Shown: positions 29,582 through 38,402 of the stretch, in pieces
How the letters are laid out: every line of letters starts with the position of its first letter
How positions within the stretch are numbered: position 1 is the stretch's first letter
Program-made: the position numbers and the translations under genes
Assembly (NCBI RefSeq): GCF_020697055.1
Contig: NZ_JAJFBP010000012.1
Span: forward strand, 39,465-103,464
Source of the DNA: Panacagrimonas sp.
GTDB lineage: Bacteria > Pseudomonadota > Gammaproteobacteria > Nevskiales > Nevskiaceae
Direction of reading: 5' to 3'
Length of the DNA: 64,000 nt
The notes under the pieces: generated by a model
The model's database searches: none
Told to the model about the DNA's origin: nothing
Seen by the model: the letters and a program-made list of their open reading frames with translations, nothing else

Positions 29582-30802
29582 ATGATGAATCTCGAATCGC
29601 CGCGCAAGTTCGCCGGACTGGTGCAGCAGGCGCACCAGGTTGCAACGGAGATCTTCCGGCCCAACTCGCGCAAGTACGACCGCGCCGAGCACGGCTATCC
29701 CAAGGAACTGGACGTGCTCGCCGCGCTGCTCGACGGCATGACCGCCGCCGGCGGCAATTCCGGCGCGGGCGCTGCCGGCGTGCGTCGCGACGCGCTGCAG
29801 GACCAGGGCAATCGCAACGGCTCGAACCTGTCCACCGTGCTCGGCGCGATGGAGCTGTGCTGGGGCGACGTCGGCTTGCTGCTGTCGATGCCGCGACAGG
29901 GTCTGGGCAACTCGGCCATCGCCAGCGTCGCCAACGAAGAGCAGCTCGCGCGCTTCAGGAACCGCTGGGCCGCGATGGCGATCACCGAGCCGTCGTGCGG
30001 GTCGGACTCCGCCGCGATCCGCACCACCGCGGTGCTCGACGGCGATCACTATGTGCTCAACGGCGAGAAGATCTATGTCACGGCAGGCGAGCGCGCCGAA
30101 CTCGTCGTGGTGTGGGCCACGCTCGACAAGAAAAAAGGCCGCGCCGCGATCAAGAGCTTCGTCGTGGAGAAGGGCACGCCCGGCTTCGAGCTGGTGCGTC
30201 TCGAGCACAAGCTCGGCATCCGTGCCTCCGACACCGCGGCCTTCGTGCTGAAGGATTGTCGCGTGCCCAAGCACAACCTGCTCGGTGACCCGGAGATCAA
30301 TGTCGAGAAGGGCTTCGCCGGCGTGATGCAGACCTTCGACAACACGCGACCGCTGGTGGCCGCGATGGCCGTGGGCCTGACGCGTGCCTGTCTCGAGGAG
30401 ACGCGCACGCTGCTGACCAAGGCCGGCGTGGTCGTCGACTACCTGAAGCCCGCCGCGATGCAGAGCACGGCGGCATCCGAGTTCGTCCGCATGCAGGCGG
30501 ACTACGAGGCCGCGCGACTGCTCACGCTGCAGGCGGCGTGGATGGCGGACAACCGCAAGCCCAATTCGCTGCAGGCCAGCATGGCCAAGGCCAAGGCCGG
30601 AAGAGTCGCCACCGAGGTCTCGCTCAAGTGCGTGGAGCTCGCCGGCAGCCTCGGCTACGTCGAGGGGACATCCGGTCACGGCCTGCTCGAGAAGTGGGCG
30701 CGTGACGCCAAGATCCTCGACATCTTCGAAGGCACGCAGCAGATCCAGCTGCTGATCGTCGCGCGGCGACTGCTGGGCAAGACTTCGGCGGAGTTGAAAT
30801 AG
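29582..30802 (+). CDS. Acyl-CoA dehydrogenase family protein
   Basis: This 406-aa protein has a complete acyl-CoA dehydrogenase domain set: AITEPSCGSDSAAIRT for the FAD and substrate loop, a middle beta domain, and the C-terminal IFEGTQQIQLLIVARRLLG with the catalytic glutamate. It removes hydrogens from the alpha-beta position of an acyl-CoA and passes electrons to ETF. Two ATG codons in a row open the frame, and no clear ribosome site is seen. It is the intact partner of the preceding atypical dehydrogenase gene. Whether the two act as one enzyme is inference. Confidence 0.9.
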   Translation: MMNLESPRKFAGLVQQAHQVATEIFRPNSRKYDRAEHGYPKELDVLAALLDGMTAAGGNSGAGAAGVRRDALQDQGNRNGSNLSTVLGAMELCWGDVGLLLSMPRQGLGNSAIASVANEEQLARFRNRWAAMAITEPSCGSDSAAIRTTAVLDGDHYVLNGEKIYVTAGERAELVVVWATLDKKKGRAAIKSFVVEKGTPGFELVRLEHKLGIRASDTAAFVLKDCRVPKHNLLGDPEINVEKGFAGVMQTFDNTRPLVAAMAVGLTRACLEETRTLLTKAGVVVDYLKPAAMQSTAASEFVRMQADYEAARLLTLQAAWMADNRKPNSLQASMAKAKAGRVATEVSLKCVELAGSLGYVEGTSGHGLLEKWARDAKILDIFEGTQQIQLLIVARRLLGKTSAELK

Positions 30803-30875
30803 GGATGCTCGCGGGTGATCCGGCGACGGTGGGTGACGGCTTTGGTCGTTGGAGTCGACATCCGGCGCAGTGACG

Positions 30876-31571
30876 TCACGGCGAGCGCGCCAGCGCCCAG
30901 GCCTCGATCCGGGTCGCGCCTGCGGCACGTGCGGCACGCGCCAGGGCATCGAGCGTCGCGCCGGTGGTCATCACATCGTCGATCAGCGCGACGTGGCGTC
31001 CTCGCAGATCGCGATCGACGGCGAACGCACCGCGCAGGTTCCGCCGTCGCTGCTCCGCGCTCTGTCCGATCTGATCGACCGGCACGCGCACCATCCGCGC
31101 CGCGTGCGCGTCGATCGCCACGCCGGTCTCGCGCGACACCGCCCTGGCCAGTTCCTGGGCCTGGTTGAAGCCGCGCCGCAGCAGCCGGCGGCGCGACAGC
31201 GGCACCGGCAGCAGCAGTTCGGGCAGCGGCGCGGCTCTCGATCGAAGCTGCTGGCCCATCAGGTGGCCGAGCGTGCGCACTTGGCGGAACTGCGCGCGGT
31301 ATTTGAGCGCCGCGATGCCCGAGCGGACCGGCTCCTCGCGCCGGAACGGACACCACGCCACGTCGAAGGCCGGCGGCCGGATCAGGCAGCGAGGGCAGGT
31401 CGCCGCCGCGGGCAAGGGCTGGGCGCATGAACGGCAGGCCGTTTCATTCCAAGGCAGCTCGGCGCGACAGCCGGCGCAGCTGCCGACATCGGCCTCGAAC
31501 GTCCCGCACCACAGGCAGCGTTCCGGCGCGACCAGGGACAGGGCTTCGTCAACCCAAGGCCATCCATTCAA
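30876..31571 (-). CDS. comF: ComF family phosphoribosyltransferase-like protein
   Basis: This 231-aa protein has an N-terminal zinc-binding segment with paired cysteines (CLWCGTF, CAGC, CRSC, CPRC) and a C-terminal type I phosphoribosyltransferase domain. The PRPP motif is VALIDDVMTTGATLDAL. Relatives support DNA uptake in naturally competent bacteria. The start is TTG at 31571 with GGAGG 10 nt upstream. The nearby ATG is out of frame. It is divergent from bioB, an order also found in xanthomonads. Confidence 0.9.
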   Translation of the reverse strand: MNGWPWVDEALSLVAPERCLWCGTFEADVGSCAGCRAELPWNETACRSCAQPLPAAATCPRCLIRPPAFDVAWCPFRREEPVRSGIAALKYRAQFRQVRTLGHLMGQQLRSRAAPLPELLLPVPLSRRRLLRRGFNQAQELARAVSRETGVAIDAHAARMVRVPVDQIGQSAEQRRRNLRGAFAVDRDLRGRHVALIDDVMTTGATLDALARAARAAGATRIEAWALARSP

Positions 31572-31685
31572 GTTGACAGTGCCTCCGTATGGACTTGAAA
31601 CTGCGCGCCAGCCTGGGCCGTCATCCAGGTCACGACAAGCGCGTGAATGCGCATCGATTCAAGGCCTTCTGGAGGACATCGTTCG

Positions 31686-32747
31686 ATGAATCAGCACATC
31701 GGGGGACTCGACAACCCGATCCGCCACGACTGGACGCGCGCGGAGGTCCAGGCGCTGTTCGCGCTGCCGTTCGCCGACCTGATGTTCCAGGCGCAGACGG
31801 CGCATCGCCGTTTCCACGAGCCCAATACGGTCCAGCTGTCGACGCTGTTGTCGATCAAGACCGGCGCCTGTCCCGAGGACTGCGGCTACTGCCCGCAGTC
31901 GGTACGTTTCGAGACCGGCCTGAAAAAGGAACCGCTGATGGAAGTGCAGGCGGTCGTCGAGGCCGCGCGCGAAGCCAAGGCCGGGGGCGCGACGCGCTTC
32001 TGCATGGGCGCGGCGTGGCGTTCGCCGAAGGACCGGGACATCCCGAAGGTCGAGGCGATGGTGCGCGAGGTCAAGGCACTGGGCCTGGAGACCTGCATGA
32101 CGCTGGGCATGCTCGAGCAGCACCAGGCGCAGCGCCTGGCCGACGCGGGCCTGGACTACTACAACCACAACCTCGACACCTCGCCCGAGTTCTACGGCAA
32201 GGTCATCAGCACGCGCACGTACCAGGATCGCCTCGACACGCTCGAGCACGTGCGCAACGCCGGCATGAAGACCTGCTGCGGCGGCATCGTCGGCATGGGC
32301 GAGCGGCCCGAGGATCGCGCCGAACTGCTGCGCCAGCTCGCCAATCTGCCGGCGCACCCGGACAGCGTGCCGATCAACAACCTCGTGCAGGTCGAAGGCA
32401 CGCCGCTCAAGGGCACGACGCCGATCGATCCGCTCGACTTCGTGCGCCAGATCGCCGTCGCGCGGATCATGATGCCGCGCTCGTTCGTGCGCCTATCCGC
32501 AGGCCGCACCAGCATGTCCGATGAGCTGCAGGCGCTGTGCTTCATGGCCGGCGCCAACTCGATCTTCTACGGCGACAAGCTGCTCACCACACAGAACCCG
32601 CAGAACGCCAAGGACCGCGCGCTGCTGCGTCGGCTGGGCATGCAGGTGCAGGGCGAGGGCGACGGTGCGGTGTCCGGCGGTCTGGTCGTCGACGAATCGG
32701 TGCTGGTGCCGGCCGGTCCGACCTGCAGCGGTGGCGGTTGCTGCTGA
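31686..32747 (+). CDS. bioB: Biotin synthase
   Basis: The 353-aa radical SAM enzyme inserts sulfur into dethiobiotin in the last step of biotin synthesis. The 4Fe-4S cysteines are in [28 protein letters not shown] and [16 protein letters not shown] are family motifs, with further cysteines for the auxiliary 2Fe-2S cluster ([19 protein letters not shown]) and an arginine in RLSAGR. The C-terminus is the common CSGGGCC tail. GGAGG precedes the ATG at 31686. The 114-bp region shared with comF has a TTGACA at 31573-31578 but a poor -10. Confidence 0.97.
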   Translation: MNQHIGGLDNPIRHDWTRAEVQALFALPFADLMFQAQTAHRRFHEPNTVQLSTLLSIKTGACPEDCGYCPQSVRFETGLKKEPLMEVQAVVEAAREAKAGGATRFCMGAAWRSPKDRDIPKVEAMVREVKALGLETCMTLGMLEQHQAQRLADAGLDYYNHNLDTSPEFYGKVISTRTYQDRLDTLEHVRNAGMKTCCGGIVGMGERPEDRAELLRQLANLPAHPDSVPINNLVQVEGTPLKGTTPIDPLDFVRQIAVARIMMPRSFVRLSAGRTSMSDELQALCFMAGANSIFYGDKLLTTQNPQNAKDRALLRRLGMQVQGEGDGAVSGGLVVDESVLVPAGPTCSGGGCC

Positions 32748-32767
32748 AGCCGATCGCGATCGATTCG

Positions 32768-34048
32768 ATGCAGGCTTCCGCTCTCGATCGCCGGCTCGAC
32801 ACGGAACTCGCGCGCCTGCGCGCCGCGGATCTGTATCGCGTGCGGCGCGTGGTCGAAGGTGCACACGGCGTGCGCATGCGCGTCGATGGACGCGACTGCC
32901 TGAACTTCTGCAGCAACGACTACCTGGGCCTGGCCAGTGATCCGCGCGTGGCGCAGGCCGCGCGGCGCGCGCTGTCCGACAACGGCACCGGCAGCGGCGC
33001 CTCGGCGCTGATCAGCGGCTACAACCGCGAACACCGCCAGCTCGAAGAAGCGCTGGCCGAGTTCACCGGCTATCCGCGCGTGCTGCTGTTCACGTCGGGT
33101 TGGGCCGCGAACTGCGGCGTGCTGCGCGGGCTGCTGGGCCGCGAGGACACGCTGATCGCCGACGAACTAAATCACGCCTCGTTGATCGACGGCGGACGCC
33201 TGAGCGGGGCGCGCTATCTACGGGTGAGGCATCGGGATGTGGCCGGGTTTCGGGATGCGCTTTCGGGAAGCCGGGACTCGGGACTCGGGACTCGGGACTC
33301 GGGAGGCCGGGACCCGGGAACGGCGGGGTCGATGCGTCTGGTCGTGACCGATGGTGTGTTCAGCATGGACGGCGATCTGGCGCCGTTGACCGAGCTTTCG
33401 GAGCTGTCGCGCGAACACGGCGCCGCGTTGATGGTCGACGACGCACATGGCTTCGGCGTGCTGGGCCCTTCGGGCCGCGGCAGTGTCGAGCTTTTCCCGA
33501 GTCCGGAGTCCCGAGTCCCGAGTCCCGGCCGTCCCGACATCTACGTGGCCACGATGGGCAAGTCCCTCGGCGCGTCGGGCGCGTTCGTGGCCGGCAGCGA
33601 ATCGCTGATCGAATACCTGATCCAGCGCGCGCGCAGTTTCGTGTTCTCCACCGCACCGCCGCCGGCGATCGCGGCCGCCGCGCTCGAAGCGCTGCGCATC
33701 GTGCGCGCCGAGCCGGAACGGCGTGCGCGGCTGCGCGCCAACATCGCGCGCTTCGTGCGCGGAGCGGCGCAGCTGGGCATTCGCGTCGGCCCGCCGGATG
33801 CGGCGGACGTCAGCGCGGACGTCGCGATCCACCCGATCGTGATCGGCGATGCCGCACGCACGATGGCGGTATCGCGCGCGCTGCTCGAACGCGGCCTGTG
33901 GGTCGCCGGCATCCGCCCGCCGACGGTGCCGGTCGGGACCTCGCGCCTGCGCATCACGCTGTGCGCCACGCACGAGGCCTCGCACATCGATGCGCTGCTG
34001 GACGCGCTGCAAGCCTGCGGATTGGCGGGCGCGAGCCTGGCCGCCTGA
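32768..34048 (+). CDS. bioF: 8-amino-7-oxononanoate synthase with repeat-encoded insertions
   Basis: The PLP enzyme condenses pimeloyl thioester with alanine in biotin synthesis. Conserved segments are NFCSNDYLGLASDPRV, the PLP-phosphate contacts near LLFTSGWAANCGVL, TDGVFSMDGDLAPL, the aspartate in VDDAHGFGVLGPSGRG, and the PLP lysine in YVATMGKSLGASGAF. At 426 aa it is longer than the usual 384-400 aa. The surplus comes from two in-frame stretches of GGGACTC-type heptamer repeats that encode the low-complexity peptides SRDSGLGTRDSGGRD and FPSPESRVPSPGR. Both fall in surface-loop positions and the catalytic motifs are intact, so the enzyme may still work. Confidence 0.94.
   Translation: MQASALDRRLDTELARLRAADLYRVRRVVEGAHGVRMRVDGRDCLNFCSNDYLGLASDPRVAQAARRALSDNGTGSGASALISGYNREHRQLEEALAEFTGYPRVLLFTSGWAANCGVLRGLLGREDTLIADELNHASLIDGGRLSGARYLRVRHRDVAGFRDALSGSRDSGLGTRDSGGRDPGTAGSMRLVVTDGVFSMDGDLAPLTELSELSREHGAALMVDDAHGFGVLGPSGRGSVELFPSPESRVPSPGRPDIYVATMGKSLGASGAFVAGSESLIEYLIQRARSFVFSTAPPPAIAAAALEALRIVRAEPERRARLRANIARFVRGAAQLGIRVGPPDAADVSADVAIHPIVIGDAARTMAVSRALLERGLWVAGIRPPTVPVGTSRLRITLCATHEASHIDALLDALQACGLAGASLAA
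33265..33321 (+). repeat. GGGACTC heptamer array, arm 1, inside bioF
   Basis: Four perfect tandem GGGACTC units occupy 33273-33300, flanked by degenerate units (GGGAAGCC before; GGGAGGCC, GGGACCC and GGGAAC after). The array keeps the bioF frame open. Because 7 is not a multiple of 3, every frame of one strand reads the same seven amino acids, and none of the six frames contains a stop. Confidence 0.92.
33496..33535 (-). repeat. CCCGAGT heptamer array, arm 2, inside bioF
   Basis: CCCGAGT units at 33496-33502, 33510-33516 and 33517-33523, with one variant CCGGAGT at 33503-33509, are the reverse complement of arm 1. The two arms, about 175 bp apart, form an inverted pair that could fold into a long hairpin in single-stranded DNA or in the bioF messenger. 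Confidence 0.9.
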
Positions 34049-34061
34049 CCCGGCGCATCGC

Positions 34062-34763
34062 GTGCGTCGAGCCGAGCCGGCCACGACCGTCTTTCTGACC
34101 GGCACCGACACTGGTGTCGGCAAGACCCACGTCGCCGTCGGGCTGGTGCGCGCGGCGCGCGAACTCGGCATCGCGGCTTGCGGGTACAAGCCGGTGGCGT
34201 CGGGTTGTCGCAAGTTCGCCGGCGGACTGCGCAACGCCGACGCGCGCGCGCTGCTGAATGCATCGGGTCTGCCGGCTGCGGACTACGGACGGGTCAACCC
34301 CTACGCGTTCGCCCCTGCGATCGCCCCGCACCTGGCCGCGCGCGAGGCCGGGCTCCGCATCGACCGTCGTGTGCTCGATCGGGCGCACCGGTCGCTCGCT
34401 CGCGACCACGATCTGGTCATCGTCGAAGGCGCGGGCGGCTGGCAGGTGCCGCTCGGTGCCGACTGGACGCTGGCCGACTGGGTCGCCGATCACGCGTGGC
34501 CGGTCGTGCTGGTCGTCGGCATGCGCCTGGGCTGCCTGAATCACGCGCTGCTGTCGGCCGAATCGATCTCGCGCCGGACGCGCCTGCTCGGATGGGTGGC
34601 CAACGCGTGCCCGCCACGCCAGCAGCGGATCGAGCAGAACATCGTCGAACTCGAGCAGCGCATGCCGGCGCCGCTGCTCGCGCGGATCGGCCCCGGCGGA
34701 CACGTCGGTCACGTCGCGCTCTGTGCAGTTCTTGCCCACGGCCAGGCGCGCGAAGGTGGCTGA
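34062..34763 (+). CDS. bioD: Dethiobiotin synthase
   Basis: The 233-aa ATP-dependent carboxylase closes the ureido ring of dethiobiotin from 7,8-diaminopelargonic acid and CO2. The P-loop is FLTGTDTGVGKTHVAVGL at the N-terminus, GYKPVASGCR carries the lysine of the substrate site, VIVEGAGGWQVPLG is the magnesium and carbamate motif, and the helical end follows LARIGPGGHVG. I start it with GTG at 34062, 13 bp after bioF, since no ATG occurs before the P-loop strand. It completes a bioB-bioF-bioD block. bioA is not in the window. Confidence 0.92.
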   Translation: MRRAEPATTVFLTGTDTGVGKTHVAVGLVRAARELGIAACGYKPVASGCRKFAGGLRNADARALLNASGLPAADYGRVNPYAFAPAIAPHLAAREAGLRIDRRVLDRAHRSLARDHDLVIVEGAGGWQVPLGADWTLADWVADHAWPVVLVVGMRLGCLNHALLSAESISRRTRLLGWVANACPPRQQRIEQNIVELEQRMPAPLLARIGPGGHVGHVALCAVLAHGQAREGG

Positions 34764-34768
34764 TTTCT

Positions 34769-34797
34769 TTGCGCCGACTTCCCCCCTCCACTACAAT
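34769..34797 (+). promoter_or_regulatory. Sigma-70-type promoter of the cytochrome oxidase operon
   Basis: TTGCGC at 34769-34774 and TACAAT at 34792-34797 are separated by exactly 17 bp and lie 41 bp before the first gene of the operon. The pair matches sigma-70 elements in four and five of six positions. Confidence 0.6.
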
Positions 34798-34838
34798 CCG
34801 CGGCCGCCAGCAACGCATTCGCGCAGCCCGGAGCCAAT

Positions 34839-35375
34839 GTGAGCGATCCTCTCGATTCGGTACTCGAGACCCGCTTCGTCCTGGGACCGAACGCGTCGCT
34901 GAGCGTCCGCGGGGCATGGACTTTCATGATCTGGGTCAGCCTCGCGACGCTGGGTTCCGCGACGTGGTGCGCTGTCCACGGTTTCTGGCCCGTCCTGCCG
35001 TTCGCCGGCCTGGAACTGGCCGCCGTGGGATGGGCTCTGGTGGTGTCGATGCGGCGCAATCGTTATCGCGAGGTGGTGAGCTTCGAACGCGAGCGGGTCC
35101 GGATCGAGTTCGGCGTGGCGGGTCAGGGCGTCGCGGCCCACGTCGAGTTGCCGCGGGCCTGGACGCGAGCCTGGATCGAGCGCGATGCCGAACGCCGGCA
35201 CGCGCCGACGCGGTTGGTGTTGGGCTGTTCGGGTCAACGCGTCATCGTGGGTTGCTGCCTGACCGACGAGGAGCGCGAGGCACTGGCGGTCCGGTTCGGA
35301 ACATTGTTGAAGGTGCGGCGCGGTCGTCTGGATGACCGCACGTCGCACTCGGGAATGACTCTGGGAGAAGGATAG
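34839..35375 (+). CDS. DUF2244 domain-containing membrane protein
   Basis: This 178-aa protein has two membrane segments (about residues 28-45 and 50-68, around WTFMIWVSLATLG and FAGLELAAVGWALVV), followed by a cytoplasmic or periplasmic beta-rich domain beginning YREVVSFERERVRIEFG. DUF2244 genes often precede coxB in proteobacteria, so a role in oxidase assembly or regulation is likely but unproven. The start is GTG at 34839 with GGAG 6 nt upstream. The ATG at 34837 reads straight into a stop. The stop codon abuts the coxB start. Confidence 0.85.
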   Translation: MSDPLDSVLETRFVLGPNASLSVRGAWTFMIWVSLATLGSATWCAVHGFWPVLPFAGLELAAVGWALVVSMRRNRYREVVSFERERVRIEFGVAGQGVAAHVELPRAWTRAWIERDAERRHAPTRLVLGCSGQRVIVGCCLTDEEREALAVRFGTLLKVRRGRLDDRTSHSGMTLGEG

Positions 35376-36641
35376 ATGGCGATGAACAGGCTCGGCGCGC
35401 GCATGGCGATGCTGGTCGCAACCTGGCTGGCGACGGCTGGCGTGGCGATGGCGTACACCGGCGAGCGCTACAACATCCCGATGGGCGTCACCGAGATCTC
35501 GCGGGAGGTGCACGGGCTGCACATGCTGATCTTCTGGGTCTGCGTGGCCATCGCGGTGGTGGTGTTCGGCGCGATGTTCTACTCGGTCTTCGCGCATCGC
35601 CGTTCGGTGCATCCCAAGCCGGCCGACTTCCACGAGTCGACCACGGTCGAGATCATCTGGACCGCCATTCCGTTCGTGATCCTGATCAGCATGGCCATTC
35701 CCGCGGCCGGCACGCTGATCAAGATGGAAGACACGCGCAATGCCGAACTGACCGTCAAGGTCACCGGCTACCAGTGGAAGTGGCAGTACGAATACGTCGG
35801 CCACGACGTGAAGTTCTTCTCCACGCTTGCTGAAGCCTCCAACCGTGCGCGCCAGCTCGGCTCGGGTGTCGACCCGGACACCGTCGACAACTACCTGGTC
35901 GACGTGGACAAGCCGCTGGTGCTGCCCGAGGACACCAAGATCCGCTTCCTGATCACCGCCAATGACGTGATCCACGCGTGGTGGGTGCCGGCCTTCGCGG
36001 TGAAGAAGGACGCCATCCCCGGATACGTGAACGAGATCTGGACCAAGGTCGACGAGCCCGGAACCTACCGCGGCGTCTGCGCCGAGCTGTGCGGTCGTGA
36101 CCACGGGTTCATGCCGATCGTGGTGAAGGTCGTCACCAAGGACGAGTACGCCAAGTGGCTCGCGGACGCCAAGGCGGGCAACACGGAGGTCGCGGCCGCC
36201 GCGCCCGTCACGGCCACCGACGCCGCACCGGCCATGGCTGCACCGGCCGCGGAAGCCGCGCCGGCGCCCGAAGCCGCGCCCGCCGCGACGACGGAAGTCG
36301 CCGCCGCTCCGGCCGCGCCCGCCGCCGCCGGTGGTGGCCCGTCGAAGGATGAACTCGTGAAGACCGGCGAGAAGGTCTACAACGCCAACTGCGCCGCCTG
36401 CCATCAGCCCACGGGCAAGGGCATTCCGCCCAACTTCCCGTCGCTGGTCGACAGCGCCGTGGTCAAGGGCCCGGTCGATGCCCAGGTCACGCAGGTGCTC
36501 AAGGGCAAGAACATGATGCCGCCGTTTGCACAGCTGTCGGACGCGGACATCGCGGCGGTCGTGACCTACACGCGCAATTCCTGGGGCAACTCCAGCGGCG
36601 TGGTGCAGGCCGACGAGGTCAAGGCCCTCCGCGGCAAATAG
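35376..36641 (+). CDS. coxB: Cytochrome c oxidase subunit II with fused C-terminal cytochrome c domain
   Basis: The 421-aa electron-entry subunit starts with a signal-like segment ending VAMA. Two membrane helices follow (VHGLHMLIFWVCVAIAVVVF and IIWTAIPFVILISMAIPAA), then the CuA domain with VCAELCGRDHGFM and a histidine in NDVIHAWWVPAF. An Ala/Pro-rich linker (about residues 270-325) leads to a cytochrome c domain with the heme site CAACH and a methionine in KNMMPPFAQLSD. This is the caa3-like layout in which subunit II carries its own heme c. GGAGAAGGAT precedes the ATG, and the gene follows DUF2244 without a gap. Confidence 0.96.
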   Translation: MAMNRLGARMAMLVATWLATAGVAMAYTGERYNIPMGVTEISREVHGLHMLIFWVCVAIAVVVFGAMFYSVFAHRRSVHPKPADFHESTTVEIIWTAIPFVILISMAIPAAGTLIKMEDTRNAELTVKVTGYQWKWQYEYVGHDVKFFSTLAEASNRARQLGSGVDPDTVDNYLVDVDKPLVLPEDTKIRFLITANDVIHAWWVPAFAVKKDAIPGYVNEIWTKVDEPGTYRGVCAELCGRDHGFMPIVVKVVTKDEYAKWLADAKAGNTEVAAAAPVTATDAAPAMAAPAAEAAPAPEAAPAATTEVAAAPAAPAAAGGGPSKDELVKTGEKVYNANCAACHQPTGKGIPPNFPSLVDSAVVKGPVDAQVTQVLKGKNMMPPFAQLSDADIAAVVTYTRNSWGNSSGVVQADEVKALRGK

Positions 36642-36700
36642 ACAGCGACGCGCTCGCTACGTAGACGAACAGCAGCACTACGACGGATTCGAGGAAGAAC

Positions 36701-38368
36701 ATGGCCAGTCACGACCACGCTCACGACCACGCACACGGTCACGACGATCACCATCACGGTCCCGCCAAGGGCCTGATGCGCTGGATCAAGACGACGAACC
36801 ACAAGGACCTGGGCACGCTGTACCTGTGCTTCTCGTTCACGATGTTCTTCATCGGCGGCCTGATGTCGCTGGTGATCCGCGCCGAGCTCTGGCATCCGGG
36901 TCTGCAGTTCGTCGATCCCGAGTTCTTCAACCAGATGACCACGCTGCACGCGCTGGTCATGATCTTCGGCGGCGTCATGCCCGGCTTCACCGGCCTGGCC
37001 AACTGGATGGTCCCGATGCAGGTGGGCGCCTCCGACATGGCGCTGCCGCGCGTGAACAACTGGGGCTTCTGGATCCTGCCCTTCGCCTTCACGCTGCTGC
37101 TCTCGACGCTGTTCATGCCCGGCGGCGGTCCTGCCGGCGGCTGGACGATGTATCCGCCGCTGGTCCTCCAGACCGGCGAAGGCTTCCCGTTCCTGATCTT
37201 CGCCATCCACTTGATGGGTATCTCGTCGATCACCGGCGCCATCAACGTCGTCGTGACGATCCTGAACCTGCGTGCCCCCGGCATGTCGCTGCTCAAGATG
37301 CCGCTGTTCTGCTGGACCTGGCTGATCACCGCCTACCTGCTGATCGCGACGATGCCGGTGCTCGCGGGCGCCGTCACGATGCTGCTGACCGACAAGTACT
37401 TCGGCACCACCTTCTTCTCGGCCGGTGGCGGTGGCGACCCGGTGCTGTTCCAGCACGTGTTCTGGTTCTTCGGTCACCCCGAGGTGTACATCCTGATCCT
37501 GCCGGCCTTCGGCGTGGTCTCGACGATCATCCCGACCTTTGCCCGCAAGAGCCTGTTCGGCTACGACTCGATGGTCTACGCGACCGCCTCGATCGCGTTC
37601 CTGTCGTTCATCGTGTGGGCGCACCACATGTTCACGGTCGGCATGCCGCTGGCGGGTGAGCTGTTCTTCATGTTCAGCACGATGCTGATCGCCGTGCCCA
37701 CGGGCGTGAAGGTGTTCAACTGGATCGCCACGATGTGGAGGGGCTCGATGACCTTCGAGACCCCGATGCTGTTCGCGATCGCCTTCGTGTTCCTGTTTTC
37801 GATCGGCGGTTTCTCGGGCCTGATGCTCGCCATCGCGCCGGTGGACTTCCAGTACCACGACACCTACTTCGTGGTCGCGCACTTCCACTACGTGCTGGTG
37901 CCGGGCGCGGTGTTCTCGATCATCGCCGCCGTGTACTACTGGATCCCGAAGTGGACCGGCGTGATGTACAACGAGACCTGGGGCAAGATCCATTTCTGGC
38001 TCTCGGCCATCTTCATCAACGTCACGTTCTTCCCGCAGCACTTCTCGGGTCTGGCCGGCATGCAGCGCCGCGTGCCCGACTACGCGGTGCAGTTCGTGGA
38101 CTTCAACATGATCTCCACGATCGGCGCGTTCGTGTTCTTCATCGCGCAGTTCATCTTCATCTTCAACATGATCGGCTGCATGGCGCGCAAGGGTCAGAAG
38201 GCCACCGATCGCGTCTGGGAAGGCGCGCACGGCCTCGAATGGACGGTGCCGTCGCCGGCCCCGTACCACACCTTCGAGGATCCGCCGCTCATGACGGACA
38301 CCGAGCTGACCGCCGTGCACGATTCGGGCGCCGGCTACAGCGACCATCAGCCGCCGAAGCACGCCTGA
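36701..38368 (+). CDS. coxA: Cytochrome c oxidase subunit I with His-rich N-terminus
   Basis: The 555-aa catalytic subunit has about 12 membrane helices, and heme a and the heme a3-CuB site reduce O2 to water. FWFFGHPEVYILILPAFG contains the CuB histidine and the glutamate of the D channel (type A1). VWAHHMFTVG gives the CuB histidine pair, and FVVAHFHYVLVPGAVF gives the heme ligands. The first 20 residues are histidine-rich (SHDHAHDHAHGHDDHHH), which is not usual for the family and may bind copper or zinc. GAGGAAGAAC precedes the ATG. It shares the operon with coxB. Confidence 0.97.
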   Translation: MASHDHAHDHAHGHDDHHHGPAKGLMRWIKTTNHKDLGTLYLCFSFTMFFIGGLMSLVIRAELWHPGLQFVDPEFFNQMTTLHALVMIFGGVMPGFTGLANWMVPMQVGASDMALPRVNNWGFWILPFAFTLLLSTLFMPGGGPAGGWTMYPPLVLQTGEGFPFLIFAIHLMGISSITGAINVVVTILNLRAPGMSLLKMPLFCWTWLITAYLLIATMPVLAGAVTMLLTDKYFGTTFFSAGGGGDPVLFQHVFWFFGHPEVYILILPAFGVVSTIIPTFARKSLFGYDSMVYATASIAFLSFIVWAHHMFTVGMPLAGELFFMFSTMLIAVPTGVKVFNWIATMWRGSMTFETPMLFAIAFVFLFSIGGFSGLMLAIAPVDFQYHDTYFVVAHFHYVLVPGAVFSIIAAVYYWIPKWTGVMYNETWGKIHFWLSAIFINVTFFPQHFSGLAGMQRRVPDYAVQFVDFNMISTIGAFVFFIAQFIFIFNMIGCMARKGQKATDRVWEGAHGLEWTVPSPAPYHTFEDPPLMTDTELTAVHDSGAGYSDHQPPKHA

Positions 38369-38402
38369 TATCCACGCTCGGCCGCAGGCATCTCCTGATC
38401 TC

